Below, piece by piece: positions 1 to 8,835 of a stretch of DNA of 17,689 nt. Made by a program: the position numbers and the translations under genes. The DNA comes from Desulfuromusa sp. (lineage in GTDB: Bacteria; Desulfobacterota; Desulfuromonadia; Desulfuromonadales; Geopsychrobacteraceae): contig JAOZOH010000056.1 of assembly GCA_029933365.1 (NCBI GenBank), forward strand, positions 1-17,689, given 5' to 3'. The notes beneath the pieces were generated by a model, which saw only the letters and a list, made by a program, of their open reading frames with translations, searched no databases and was not told where the DNA came from. Within the stretch, counting starts at the first letter, position 1; each line of letters starts with the position of its first letter.

Positions 1-50
1 TCAAAATATAGTCGTCATCTGGAAGATAAACTATCTACCGGCCATAAAAA

Positions 51-202
51 TTGATGGCGTCGCAAAAAGTCCGACCCACGGCGTTTTAGCGTTTTTTCGA
101 GACCTCGACATACAACATGTATGTCTTTGCCCTCGAAAAACCACTATGCCTTGTGGGACGAAATTTTTGCTTGGCCATCTGGTTTTTTTGCGAAGGCATC
201 AA
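51..202. repeat. Long imperfect inverted repeat (MITE/REP-like palindrome)
   Basis: The outer arms pair as TTGATGGCGTCGCAAAAA (51-68) with the reverse complement of 185-202, with two mismatches over 18 bases. An inner stem pairs GTTTTTTCGAG (91-101) with CTCGAAAAAC (132-141), and the centre is ACATAC / GTATGT (108-113 / 119-124). The right arm carries about 20 extra bases, so the palindrome is asymmetric. Palindromes ending in TTGATG...CATCAA are, from memory, common interspersed repeats in Desulfobacterota; this was not checked. It ends 32 bases before the ABC ATPase start. An open frame begins inside the repeat at 121, but those codons look like repeat sequence rather than gene. Confidence 0.7.
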
Positions 203-234
203 CATTGACTACATCACCTCATAGAGTAGAAAAT

Positions 235-1020
235 ATGACAGAAACAAAAACAGAGGAAAACAAGGGAAAACTGGCATCTGCCGCATCCACCGAAGTTATC
301 ATTGAGTTCAATCAGGTCAATAAATGGTACGGCGATTTTCATGTACTGAAGAATATTGATTTTACCGTTCACAAAGGTGAACGGATCGTGATATGCGGCC
401 CTTCAGGGTCAGGAAAATCAACCCTCATCCGCTGTATGAACCGTCTTGAGGAGCATCAATCCGGCAGTATTATTGTCGATGGTATAACTCTGAACAAAAA
501 TCTTAAAAATATTGATCATATTCGTACCGAAGTCGGGATGGTATTTCAAAGCTTCAATCTGTTTCCCCATCTGACCATTCTGGACAATCTTACCCTGGGT
601 CCAATCTGGACTCGTAAAATGTCAAGAACTGATGCTCGAACCATTGCCTTGGAGTATCTCGAACGGGTTAAAATTCCTGAACAGGCCAATAAATATCCTG
701 ACCAACTTTCAGGTGGCCAGCAACAGCGCGTAGCCATTGCCCGCTCTTTGTGCATGAACCCCAGAATTATGCTGTTTGACGAACCGACTTCGGCGCTTGA
801 TCCGGAGATGATCAAGGAAGTCCTTGATGTCATGATTGAGCTGGCTGATACCGGGATGACGATGGTCGTGGTGACCCATGAAATGAACTTTGCCAAGACC
901 ATAGCCGATCGGGTAATTTTTATGGATGCGGGTGACATTGTTGAAGAGAATGAACCTAACGAATTTTTCAATAATCCCCAGCATGAACGAACTAAGCTAT
1001 TTCTCAGTCAAATACTATGA
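235..1020 (+). CDS. Amino-acid ABC transporter ATP-binding protein (GlnQ/HisP type)
   Basis: This is the cytoplasmic ATPase subunit of a polar amino-acid importer, powering uptake with a permease and a periplasmic binding protein that are not in this window. With the start at 235 the protein has 261 residues, normal for the family. The motifs are in order: Walker [10 protein letters not shown] (about 55-63), Q-loop glutamine in VFQSFNLFP (about 105), signature LSGGQQQR (about 158-165), Walker [14 protein letters not shown] (about 178-190) and the switch histidine in VVTHE (about 215). Q-loop and signature sequences of this form are typical of GlnQ/ArtP/HisP. The frame is open from 121, but its first 38 codons largely overlap the inverted repeat, so the ATG at 235 is preferred; its ribosome-binding site is weak. 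The gene lies where trmD-rplS would be expected, and the substrate cannot be read from the sequence. Confidence 0.9.
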   Translation: MTETKTEENKGKLASAASTEVIIEFNQVNKWYGDFHVLKNIDFTVHKGERIVICGPSGSGKSTLIRCMNRLEEHQSGSIIVDGITLNKNLKNIDHIRTEVGMVFQSFNLFPHLTILDNLTLGPIWTRKMSRTDARTIALEYLERVKIPEQANKYPDQLSGGQQQRVAIARSLCMNPRIMLFDEPTSALDPEMIKEVLDVMIELADTGMTMVVVTHEMNFAKTIADRVIFMDAGDIVEENEPNEFFNNPQHERTKLFLSQIL

Positions 1021-1067
1021 TCTCCCGGCATCATATTGGGGAATTTTTCTGGTGTTTATTCTGGTAC

Positions 1068-1230
1068 AGGTTTGCCGAATTAGGGCTTGGAGATGGTTGC
1101 TCCTGCGGCCTGTCACCGCATTTTCTGCTTCATTCACCAAACATCGAAAAGATTGAGATTGTTCATGTTAGTCAGGTTCGCCGGGCTAAATGTAATCTAC
1201 GTGATAATGCAGCATAAATTGCCAAAAAAC
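1068..1230 (+). pseudogene. rplS: Decayed 3' end of rplS (ribosomal protein L19)
   Basis: Translated in the frame of codon 1122, the text reads FLLHSPNIEKIEIV, then QVRRAK and LRD, which is the conserved C-terminal block of bacterial L19 (family form: F-LHSPNIDKIEV, then VRRAKLYYLR, then GKAARI-KK). A short stretch around G-L-G at about 1083-1091 may match the preceding L19 segment, but it is followed by about six extra residues. The LYYLR motif is damaged to C-NLR, a TAA falls at 1215-1217, and IAKKR continues in frame after the stop. The N-terminal half of L19 is absent. The position supports the call, because rplS normally lies directly upstream of rnhB (trmD-rplS-rnhB-yraN). L19 is essential or nearly so, so an intact copy should exist outside the window. 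Confidence 0.75.
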
Positions 1231-1262
1231 GGATGGTCTGAGCGTAAAAAATTCGTTATGAT

Positions 1263-1297
1263 AAGCCCCCAGCAGTTGCGTTGGGGGCTTTTTATTT
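1263..1297 (+). terminator. Intrinsic terminator upstream of rnhB
   Basis: A perfect 9-bp stem, AAGCCCCCA (1263-1271) and TGGGGGCTT (1282-1290), with a 10-base loop, is followed by TTTATTTT. It ends 13 bases before the rnhB start, so it separates rnhB from whatever is transcribed upstream. It may be the original terminator of the rpsP-trmD-rplS operon, stranded together with the rplS remnant. Confidence 0.85.
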
Positions 1298-1309
1298 TGG
1301 TGGTGATTT

Positions 1310-1960
1310 ATGGACAATCTTGAGCTGTTTAGTGTCGGCGATGTTTCCACTCGGTATTTTGAAAATCTGGCAACGAAACGTGGGTTTGAGTGTGTGGCAG
1401 GAATCGATGAAGCAGGTCGTGGCCCACTTGCCGGTCCTGTCGTAGCTGCCGCGGTTGTTCTAGGTGAATGCTTTGATCTGCCGGGATTGACCGATTCAAA
1501 AAAACTGACAGCAAAACAGCGGGATCGGTTCTATCCTCAAATTCGTCAGCAGGCTACAGCTGTTGGTATCGGGGTTGCTTCGGTCTTAGAAATTGACAAT
1601 ATCAATATATTGCAGGCGACCCTGCTGGCAATGCAGCGTGCCGTTTCGCGTTTATCCCCGTTTCCCGATCACTTGTTGATTGATGGAATCACCCCACTAC
1701 CGCTAAAAATATCTCAACAGACATTGATAAAGGGGGACAGTCGGTCGCTTTCAATTGCTGCGGCATCAGTTGTCGCAAAAGTTGTACGGGATCGGATCAT
1801 GTATAGCTTTTCCAGACAATTACCCGTCTATGGCTTTGCAAAACACAAGGGCTATGGTACCCAGCAGCATCGACAGGCAATAGCCCAATTCGGTCCGAGT
1901 TACCTGCATAGAAAAACCTTTTCAGGAGTGAAAGAATATCTGGAGCGGGCTATTGACTGA
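1310..1960 (+). CDS. rnhB: Ribonuclease HII
   Basis: The enzyme cleaves the RNA strand of RNA/DNA hybrids and makes the first cut at single ribonucleotides embedded in DNA. The protein has 216 residues, normal length. The signature GIDEAGRGPLAGPVVAA (about 31-47) holds the first two acidic ligands, D33 and E34. DSKKL follows at 62-66. D125 (LLIDG) and D143 (KGDSRS) complete the metal-binding set; the spacings of 92 and 18 residues equal those of the E. coli enzyme (D16, D108, D126). SIAAASVVAKVVRDR (148-162) and YGFAKHKGYGT are further RNase HII blocks. The ATG at 1310 has only a weak G-rich upstream match (TGGTGGTG). yraN overlaps the end by 8 bases, so the two are probably co-translated. 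Confidence 0.96.
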   Translation: MDNLELFSVGDVSTRYFENLATKRGFECVAGIDEAGRGPLAGPVVAAAVVLGECFDLPGLTDSKKLTAKQRDRFYPQIRQQATAVGIGVASVLEIDNINILQATLLAMQRAVSRLSPFPDHLLIDGITPLPLKISQQTLIKGDSRSLSIAAASVVAKVVRDRIMYSFSRQLPVYGFAKHKGYGTQQHRQAIAQFGPSYLHRKTFSGVKEYLERAID

Positions 1961-2324
1961 AGCACGCTTGACCCTTGGAGCCTGGGGAGAAGATCGGGCA
2001 GCAGAATATTTGTGCCAGCAAGGGATGAAAATTTTAGAGCGCAATTTCCGCACTCCAGTTGGCGAGATCGATATCATAGCCAGATATAAATCGTGGTTGG
2101 TATTCATCGAAGTGAAAACGCGACGCAGCGCTGCTTTCGGGACGCCCCAAGAAGCGGTTGGAGCACGTAAACAACGGCAGATTATTCGCACGGCGCACTG
2201 GTATTTGCAAAATAATAAAAGCGCTAAATTGCAACCTCGGTTTGATGTTATCGCCATTCTGTGTCAGAGTGAAGACGGATTACAGATAACACATATTCCA
2301 GATGCTTTTTCTTTAGGAGGCTGA
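1953..2324 (+). CDS. yraN: YraN family (UPF0102) endonuclease-like protein
   Basis: A 123-residue protein of the YraN/UPF0102 family, a small PD-(D/E)XK-fold protein whose cellular role is unsettled. Visible family blocks are GAWGEDRAAEYL (9-20), NFRTPVGEIDIIA (31-43), FIEVKTRRS (51-59) and FGTPQEAV (62-69). The acidic residues of GEID (37-40) and the E-V-K of 53-55 correspond to the nuclease core. The start is a TTG at 1953, inside the last codons of rnhB, with GGAG at 1942-1945 placed 7 bases upstream; there is no ATG or GTG that would keep the family N-terminus. The rnhB-yraN pairing is widespread in bacteria, which supports the assignment. Confidence 0.93.
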   Translation: MTEARLTLGAWGEDRAAEYLCQQGMKILERNFRTPVGEIDIIARYKSWLVFIEVKTRRSAAFGTPQEAVGARKQRQIIRTAHWYLQNNKSAKLQPRFDVIAILCQSEDGLQITHIPDAFSLGG

Positions 2325-2521
2325 CGGACTTGACGAATCGTAGCGAGAATTTAGCTGGTTGAGGACAGGTTTTTGTAGATTTGAGAGCTAATAGTACTGC
2401 TATTTGTCGAAAATATACGAAAATATGTACCAATCAGATGAATTCGCAGTAGATTCTTGTTAAGCCCGGCAACCTTCTAGTGGATTGAAGAATCTCATAT
2501 CGTCATTGAACAGGAGCAAAT

Positions 2522-4489
2522 ATGGCTGGCCTGAACCTGAAAACTGCCATTAATCTTGCCGATTTTGGTCTCTTGCGGATCGGGGTTGCTACTCCGGAAA
2601 TGAGAGTTGCCAACGTCGACTTCAATCTTGCGAAAATCCGTAAAACTATCCGGCTGGCTCAGGAGAAAAAATGCCGGTTGGTGGTTTTTCCCGAATTGTG
2701 CCTGACTGGATACACCTGTGCCGATCTGTTTTTTCAACAGCAACTACAACAAAAAGTTGAAGAAGCCCTTTTAAAATTAGCTCAATTGTCTGCTGCAGAA
2801 GAGATGACTCTGGTGGTTGGTGCCCCTGTCTCGATTTCTGGGAGATTGTTCAATTGTGCTGCATTTATATCGGGTGGTGAAATCTGTGGTCTGGTTCCTA
2901 AATCCTTCTTGCCAAATAGTGGCGAGTTTTATGAACAACGCTGGTTTTGTTCGGCTTCTGATTCCAACTCCGATTATTTACAGATAGGTTCACAGCAGGT
3001 CCCCTTTGGTACTGATCTGTTGTTTCAAGCTGAAGATTTCCCTAGTGCCCTGATTGGTATCGAAATTTGCGAAGATGCCTGGTCAGTTGCGCCCCCGAGT
3101 AGCTCGCAGGCATTGGCTGGGGCGACCCTTTTATTGAACCTGTCGGCAAGTCCGGAGATTCTTGGTAAACATGCTTATCGACGTGCCCTGGTAGAGTCCC
3201 AATCTGCTCGTTGTCTGGCTGCCTACGCTTATGCTTCGGCGGGGCCGAATGAATCGAGTACCGATCTGGTGTTCTCTGGACATTCCCTGATCGCTGAGAA
3301 CGGTCAAATCCTGGCGGAGACCGAACGTTTTCAATTTGAGAGTCAGTTGGCGCTTGCCGATATCGATCTGGAACGTCTGTTGGGAGAGCGGCAACGAAAC
3401 AGTGCTTTCGGTGTGGGAGCGCTTAAGCATGATTTCAGGATTCAACCGTTTAAAATTCATCCACTAGCTGTAAGGAAGTTCCGCCGCCCAGTCTCCAAAA
3501 CACCTTTTGTGCCACCGGATGATGCTGAGCGGGCAGCCCGCTGTCAGGAAATTTTTCAACTGCAGACCAGTGGATTGATGACACGGTTGCGCCATACAGG
3601 CAGCCAGAAGGTGGTTATCGGTCTCTCAGGTGGCCTTGATTCAACCTTGGCTCTGTTGGTGTCGGTGAAAGCTTTCGATCGGCTGGGTCTGGATCGGAAG
3701 GGGATTGTCACCTTAACGATGCCCGGATTTGGCACAACAGAACGAACTCGTGGTAACGCCGAGGAATTAGCTGCACAGTTGGGAGTTGAGTTAAGGGTAA
3801 TCCCGATTGACAAAGCGGTGCTGCAGCATTTCAGCGATATTGGTCACGATTCCAATCTTCATGATATTACCTATGAAAACAGCCAGGCCAGGGAACGGAC
3901 CCAAATTCTGATGGATGTGGCTAACCAGGTTGGTGGTTTGGTGATCGGTACCGGTGATCTGTCGGAATTGGCGCTGGGGTGGTGCACCTATAACGGCGAT
4001 CATATGTCGATGTATGCGGTGAATTGCGGCGTACCGAAAACACTGGTGCGTTATCTGGTTGACTGGTGTTCTAAAGAAGAATTCAGCGGCCGTATTTCTG
4101 CAGTACTGGAAGATGTTTGCGCCACGCCGGTTTCGCCGGAATTGCTACCACCCGATAGTGATGGGAACATCGAGCAAATGACCGAGGAGGTTGTCGGACC
4201 TTACGAATTGCACGATTTTTTCCTCTATCAGGTCGTGCGGATGCATTTTGCACCAAAGAAGGTACTGATGCTGGCTGAACAGGCTTTTGCCGACGATTAT
4301 TCCCGCAGTGAATTGCTGCAATGGTTGCGACAGTTCTATCAGCGTTTCTTCAGCCAGCAATTCAAACGTTCCTGTTTGCCGGATGGTCCCAAGATTGGTA
4401 CGGTGGCCCTTTCTCCGCGAGGAGATTGGCGGATGCCGAGTGATGCTGCTGTCAGCCTCTGGTTGAGTCAGCTGGAGGAATTGGAGTGA
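2522..4489 (+). CDS. nadE: Glutamine-dependent NAD+ synthetase
   Basis: This enzyme makes NAD+ from deamido-NAD+, ATP and ammonia released from glutamine, the last step of NAD biosynthesis. The 655-residue length fits the two-domain form. Residues about 18-310 form a nitrilase-type glutaminase with the triad E58 (FPELCLTG), K127 (VPKSFLPN) and C183 (GIEICEDAW). Residues about 340-655 form the ATP-pyrophosphatase synthetase domain, with P-loop SGGLDS (369-374) and [20 protein letters not shown] (about 475-494). The ATG at 2522 has AGGAG 5 bases upstream. The 197-base gap before it holds no gene, so it may have its own promoter, though none is clear. Its stop overlaps the rsmI start (GTGA). Confidence 0.96.
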   Translation: MAGLNLKTAINLADFGLLRIGVATPEMRVANVDFNLAKIRKTIRLAQEKKCRLVVFPELCLTGYTCADLFFQQQLQQKVEEALLKLAQLSAAEEMTLVVGAPVSISGRLFNCAAFISGGEICGLVPKSFLPNSGEFYEQRWFCSASDSNSDYLQIGSQQVPFGTDLLFQAEDFPSALIGIEICEDAWSVAPPSSSQALAGATLLLNLSASPEILGKHAYRRALVESQSARCLAAYAYASAGPNESSTDLVFSGHSLIAENGQILAETERFQFESQLALADIDLERLLGERQRNSAFGVGALKHDFRIQPFKIHPLAVRKFRRPVSKTPFVPPDDAERAARCQEIFQLQTSGLMTRLRHTGSQKVVIGLSGGLDSTLALLVSVKAFDRLGLDRKGIVTLTMPGFGTTERTRGNAEELAAQLGVELRVIPIDKAVLQHFSDIGHDSNLHDITYENSQARERTQILMDVANQVGGLVIGTGDLSELALGWCTYNGDHMSMYAVNCGVPKTLVRYLVDWCSKEEFSGRISAVLEDVCATPVSPELLPPDSDGNIEQMTEEVVGPYELHDFFLYQVVRMHFAPKKVLMLAEQAFADDYSRSELLQWLRQFYQRFFSQQFKRSCLPDGPKIGTVALSPRGDWRMPSDAAVSLWLSQLEELE

Positions 4490-5310
4490 GTGGAACCCTT
4501 TATGTGGTGGCCACCCCGATTGGCAACCTTGAGGATATGACTTACCGCGCCGTGCGGATTCTACAGGAAGTCTCCCTGATCGCAGCAGAAGATACCCGCC
4601 ACAGTCGTAAATTATTGAATCATTACAGCATTGATACTGCTCTGATTTCTTACCATGAGCACAATGAGGAATTTCGTTCTCCCCAATTGATTGCAAAGTT
4701 GCAGGCTGGGGAATCGATTGCGTTGATCAGTGATGCGGGAACCCCCTGTATTGCCGATCCCGGTTACCGTCTGGTTTTCAGTTGTCGCCAAGAAGGGGTT
4801 CAGGTTGTTGCTGTCCCCGGGCCATCGGCTGTGGTAGCAGCCCTTTCCATCTCTGGATTACCGACCGATGCTTTTCGCTTTGTCGGTTTTCTCCCTGCCA
4901 AAACCCATGGGCGCTGCCAATTCCTCGAGCAGATCAAAGATGAGCAGCAGACGATCGCCTGTTATGAAGCACCTCATCGATTATTATCTTCCCTTGCCGA
5001 TATTGTGGAAATCTGCGGAGAGGATCGACCTATTGCGATTGCCCGTGAGTTGACTAAACGGCATGAAGAATTGTTCAGTGGCTCTGTCGGTGAAGCACTC
5101 GGATATTTTTCGCAGGGTTCGGTAAAAGGTGAGCTGGTGTTGTTGCTCGGTCCAGCTCTGCAACGTCAACCGGATGGGACGATCAGGGATGCACTGATCC
5201 GGCTGCGGGAAGCAAGTGATCTAAGTTGGAAAGAGATTGTTAAGCAGGTTGCCAAAGAGTTTGGAGTGCCTGGTAGTGAGGTTTATAAAGAATCTTTGGA
5301 GTTGCGTTAA
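4486..5310 (+). CDS. rsmI: 16S rRNA (cytidine-1402-2'-O)-methyltransferase
   Basis: RsmI 2'-O-methylates C1402 of 16S rRNA in the decoding centre using SAM. The protein has 274 residues (E. coli 286). Motifs are [18 protein letters not shown] (5-22), [11 protein letters not shown] (34-44), [17 protein letters not shown] (81-97), [21 protein letters not shown] (110-130), FVGFLPAK (132-139) and YEAPHRL (160-166), all characteristic of the tetrapyrrole-methylase fold. The GTG start at 4486 overlaps the nadE stop, with GGAGG about 7 bases upstream, so it is translationally coupled to nadE. The last 24 codons (5239-5310) have a diverged second copy at 16564-16635, so this gene's present 3' end may have arrived with the island downstream. 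Confidence 0.95.
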   Translation: MSGTLYVVATPIGNLEDMTYRAVRILQEVSLIAAEDTRHSRKLLNHYSIDTALISYHEHNEEFRSPQLIAKLQAGESIALISDAGTPCIADPGYRLVFSCRQEGVQVVAVPGPSAVVAALSISGLPTDAFRFVGFLPAKTHGRCQFLEQIKDEQQTIACYEAPHRLLSSLADIVEICGEDRPIAIARELTKRHEELFSGSVGEALGYFSQGSVKGELVLLLGPALQRQPDGTIRDALIRLREASDLSWKEIVKQVAKEFGVPGSEVYKESLELR

Positions 5311-5323
5311 TCGCTGTATGTTA

Positions 5324-5372
5324 CTATTTGTTTGGTTTCCCATTCGCTAATCAAACCACCGGATCCAAATAG
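5324..5372. terminator. Hairpin between convergent genes, possible bidirectional terminator
   Basis: CTATTTG (5324-5330) pairs perfectly with CAAATAG (5366-5372), and inside it TGGTTT (5333-5338) pairs with AAACCA (5353-5358). The helix is interrupted by an asymmetric internal loop of 2 and 7 bases and closed by a 14-base loop. It lies between the converging rsmI and helicase-nuclease genes, where a shared terminator is expected. Neither strand has a clear U-tract after the stem, so the termination role is inference. Confidence 0.4.
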
Positions 5373-5415
5373 AAACCAGCATGGATCATCCAAGGCCGCA
5401 TGATAATTTGAAAAT

Positions 5416-8400
5416 TTATGATTTTGTTCCGTCAAGATATGCTTGGCAAAGAGTATTTACCATAGCCATCTGCTTTACAGTTTTACACGGAACTTCCAAC
5501 AGCTTAGGATTGGCTATGATTATTGAAAGACATCTTGCCCTTGAAATCGCCACATTCAACCTTTGCCTACTAAAAAGAAAATCAATAAATCGGGGAAGGT
5601 ATTCCCCCGAAGAGGTGGTCATCGAAATAATCACCACTTCAGCTTCCTGCCCCTGAAACTTATCAACAGTGCCAACTCTAGCACCTTCAGGCAATTCCTT
5701 TTTCAGAAGGTTCACTTGCATATTATATGGAGCAACCACAAGGATATTTTCAAGTGTCACCCGATGGATATGTCCTTTTTTGCAGCGGAATGAATGCCGT
5801 AATAAATCTGACACCAACTCATTTACAACTTTGACCTCTTCAGGGCTGGATTGCGAACAACCATCGTGATCGGCAGCAATAAATCTGATGCCTGTTTCTG
5901 ACAGGTGTACATTATGACCTTCTTGCAATATCAACTTTTGTTTAATATTTTGGATTTCTGCGGAAAGACGATCTTCATAAAACACTTGAGAAATGAAACT
6001 GCTGACATCTGGGTGCATTCTGTATGTCGTTGGAAGAAAAACGCCCTTATTTTCAGGTACAGTTGAATGGCCCTCCATCAGAAAGTCCAACGCTGAACTT
6101 CCTGAATTTCCAGGATGAATACCTTGGATAGGTTGCCCAAGTTGCATCTGATCGCCCAGCAGAATAATATTTTTAGCAGACAAACCCATAGCGACAATAT
6201 TCGCCAAAGACACCTGCCCAGCTTCGTCGATGAAAAGATAATCAAATGTCTGGTTATTCTCATCCCGTGCAAAATACCACGCTGTTGCCCCAACAATATC
6301 TCCGTAAGCGTCGTCATTACTATACACGTCTCTGATCATTGAACCGTTTAGGCATGAGTCTTCGTTCCCGCGACTGCTTTTTTTTGAGCCGTTGATTGTC
6401 ACACCCTGCTCGTTTGCATGACTTTCCACAGCAGATAGTAGATTGTTAATTGCTTTGTGGCTGTTTGATGAAACGGCAATCCGTTTGTTATCCAGAATTA
6501 ATGACAGAATTATTCTGGAAGCCATATACGTTTTCCCAGCTCCTGGAGGACCCTGAATCGTCAGGTAACTATTGTTCAGATTCATGACTGCATTGATAGT
6601 TTCAGCAATGATATCCTTATTTTTATCAATGATCGGAGCACTGGGTTTCTTGCCAATAATTTCAGGATCATTTCTGCTCAGAATATCTTTGACCGCTTTG
6701 TAGTTTTGATGATCTTCATTGACCACACTCTGAGCAAAACGAAAAATCGCAATTTTCAACACATTATTGTTAATTGGGGGAGTAGGGCCAATGGAAAGCC
6801 GTGCTGGGAGTGGAGCCTTCCTTACGGATGATTTCAAGCTGATAATGTTCTGATCTGAATCAAGTTTACTGATTTTAGATATGTTTTCACCAGTTTCCGC
6901 AAGAGTACACCCCTTTCCCTCTTGGAACTTAAACTCCTGATTGGGAAATTTATATGTATAAACGTATGATCGCCCCTCTGAGTAAGGTTGCTCTACTTGT
7001 TCAAGGGATCCGATACATTCAGGATCATCGATTAACTCAGCTTCGCTCATGTCCTTACGAGAAAAAATTCCCCACCAAGCAGGCTTGTCAGATCGTCGGT
7101 AAAAATCAAGTAACTGACTGGTGAGTTTCTTCAGTTTATCAGATTTATCCCAGGAGTCTCTATCTTCCGGAAGATTGCAAGTCAATGCCGCAACCATGTC
7201 TGCCAGCAGTTCTTCATAATCTGAAACGGATTGGAATTTTCCCGAGCCTCCAATTTCTCCCATCTCACTTTCTTCAAGTTGCCTTGCGGATTCCGGCTGA
7301 ATCGCCAGGAGCCATTCATAGAGCAGAAATGTAGATCGGCAATCATCCTCGTTATATTTTCGGATCGATTCCAGTGCCTCGTTGTCGCCGGTCAATTTCC
7401 ATTTCTCATAATAAATGATACTTCCAACGGCATTGACAACTTCAGATTGGCGAGCTTCCATGTAGAATGTTTCCAGATTCTTGATGGAATAACCGGATTC
7501 AGAGATCATTATCCCTTCCTTCACCACTTTGTATAGGTCGACAAGTTTGTTGTGTCGTAACAATTCATCAACTTGCCATTCACGGGTGCCGTGAAGAGAC
7601 ATAAGTTTTTTAAGGGCTGATTCCTCGTAATGGGCATAATGGTAGATATGAGCCAGCGGGTATTTATTGAGGTGATCCCAGATAAAATCTATAAATTGCT
7701 CAAAGGATTTTTTCTCCTGTTGTCTGTCATGAGCCCAGAAATCTTTGAAGACTGGCATTCCTGTTTCAAAATAATAGAGACCGAAAAGATATTCGAGCCC
7801 ACCTTCTTCAAGAGGGTCTCCCTCCATATCAAAAAAGAGATCTCCTTCTGCTGGCTCCGGGAGACGGTTGAACCCCCGCTGTGACAAAGGATCAACGGGA
7901 AGAATTTCATAATGGTTCTGTAGTGTTTTCCGCTTTCTTAATTGTAATGATGCTTGTTTCCGTAAAGTTTCGAAAGTATTGGCGTGCAATGTTGGAATCT
8001 TGGTATCCGGTGGGGCTGTTGCAAGATCTTGCAGAGTTGTCACTCCTGCCTGGACTAATTTTTTTCTCTGATCCTTTCCGATATTTGCCACTTGGGACAG
8101 GTGATCTTCCTGCCTCCATTTTCCATTACACAGATCCCGCCAGGAACAGTACACACAATGAGAGCAGGGCTCAGGGGAATGTGAATCTGGCTTCGTAATA
8201 AATTTCTTGAATCTGGATAAAACGGATGAATAATAGGCGTAGTACTCTTTCAATCGGAATGATTGATACGAACCGTCGCCTAGTTTCAGGTGAATATTTT
8301 CCGGCAGCTCTCCTTGAAAGCGCTGAAGAAGATCAGAATAAAAGCAGAGCTGAATGATGAATTTTGGTGTTGCGGACTTGGCAAGTTTAGTATCAATGAC

Positions 8401-8796
8401 TTCGTAGGAATATGCCCCCAGAACCGACGGCTTATCGACTTTCCTGAGAAAATCAATATGTCCAATTCTGTCTTCATCCTTGAGAAATGCCTGAAAAATG
8501 ATATCCATCCCAGACTCCAAAGCCTTGCGAGTATCTTTCAGTGCTGTTTCGTTGGAATTCTTACTAGAAGAAGCGATATCGACAACATTCGGGAAGTTTT
8601 GGCTGAGTTCCTCAAAATAGTTGTTTTCATGCTCGAACCCTTTCTGCTGTAGGATTTTCACATAATCATCATCAGGAGTTTTCTGTAGAGGGGATTCAAG
8701 ATTCTGAATGTCGTATGCAGTAACGGACGGACAGAGCAGGTAATTTACCAGATCCGAGGCGGAATAGATTAATCGGCCATTTTTTGTTTTCTGCAT
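5416..8796 (-). CDS. TM0106-type RecB-like nuclease / RNase H-like / SF1 helicase fusion
   Basis: A 1126-residue multidomain protein. The N-terminus is a RecB/AddB-like nuclease: C22 in LLCPSV, GHIDFL with D115, YEVIDTKLA with D135 and K137, QLCFYSDLL with Q149 and Y153, and a cysteine cluster C211, C214, C217, C223 suited to an Fe-S centre together with C22. Residues about 318-500 form an RNase H-like exonuclease domain (FFDMEGDP with D323 and E325; KYNEDDCRST with D484/D485). Residues about 735-1105 form a UPF1/DNA2-like SF1 helicase: Walker A GPPGAGKT (749-756), FIDEAGQ (855-861), GDQMQLGQP (881-889), TTYRMHPD (923-930), DKFQGQEAEVV (1045-1055) and NVAISRAR (1081-1088). AGGAA lies about 7 bases before the ATG. 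It follows the McrC-like gene by 39 bases as the last gene of the operon. All catalytic motifs look intact, and a nucleic-acid-processing role in defence is inferred from context. Confidence 0.9.
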   Translation of the reverse strand: MQKTKNGRLIYSASDLVNYLLCPSVTAYDIQNLESPLQKTPDDDYVKILQQKGFEHENNYFEELSQNFPNVVDIASSSKNSNETALKDTRKALESGMDIIFQAFLKDEDRIGHIDFLRKVDKPSVLGAYSYEVIDTKLAKSATPKFIIQLCFYSDLLQRFQGELPENIHLKLGDGSYQSFRLKEYYAYYSSVLSRFKKFITKPDSHSPEPCSHCVYCSWRDLCNGKWRQEDHLSQVANIGKDQRKKLVQAGVTTLQDLATAPPDTKIPTLHANTFETLRKQASLQLRKRKTLQNHYEILPVDPLSQRGFNRLPEPAEGDLFFDMEGDPLEEGGLEYLFGLYYFETGMPVFKDFWAHDRQQEKKSFEQFIDFIWDHLNKYPLAHIYHYAHYEESALKKLMSLHGTREWQVDELLRHNKLVDLYKVVKEGIMISESGYSIKNLETFYMEARQSEVVNAVGSIIYYEKWKLTGDNEALESIRKYNEDDCRSTFLLYEWLLAIQPESARQLEESEMGEIGGSGKFQSVSDYEELLADMVAALTCNLPEDRDSWDKSDKLKKLTSQLLDFYRRSDKPAWWGIFSRKDMSEAELIDDPECIGSLEQVEQPYSEGRSYVYTYKFPNQEFKFQEGKGCTLAETGENISKISKLDSDQNIISLKSSVRKAPLPARLSIGPTPPINNNVLKIAIFRFAQSVVNEDHQNYKAVKDILSRNDPEIIGKKPSAPIIDKNKDIIAETINAVMNLNNSYLTIQGPPGAGKTYMASRIILSLILDNKRIAVSSNSHKAINNLLSAVESHANEQGVTINGSKKSSRGNEDSCLNGSMIRDVYSNDDAYGDIVGATAWYFARDENNQTFDYLFIDEAGQVSLANIVAMGLSAKNIILLGDQMQLGQPIQGIHPGNSGSSALDFLMEGHSTVPENKGVFLPTTYRMHPDVSSFISQVFYEDRLSAEIQNIKQKLILQEGHNVHLSETGIRFIAADHDGCSQSSPEEVKVVNELVSDLLRHSFRCKKGHIHRVTLENILVVAPYNMQVNLLKKELPEGARVGTVDKFQGQEAEVVIISMTTSSGEYLPRFIDFLFSRQRLNVAISRARCLSIIIANPKLLEVPCKTVKQMAMVNTLCQAYLDGTKS

Positions 8797-8835
8797 TATT
8801 TATTTCCTGCTGCAAGTTGTCAGGGCAAACTCCAG

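Noticed and set aside
121..234. N-terminal extension of the ABC ATPase from the ATG at 121.
   Set aside because: These codons lie largely in the palindromic repeat and do not resemble the family N-terminus.
546..984. Antisense open frames of 141 and 91 codons over the ABC ATPase gene.
   Set aside because: They lie entirely within a strongly conserved gene and show no domain of their own.
1017..1217. A small gene of 66 codons overlapping the ABC ATPase stop (ATGA).
   Set aside because: Its second half is the decayed L19 end and its first half has no coherent features, so it is treated as a remnant.
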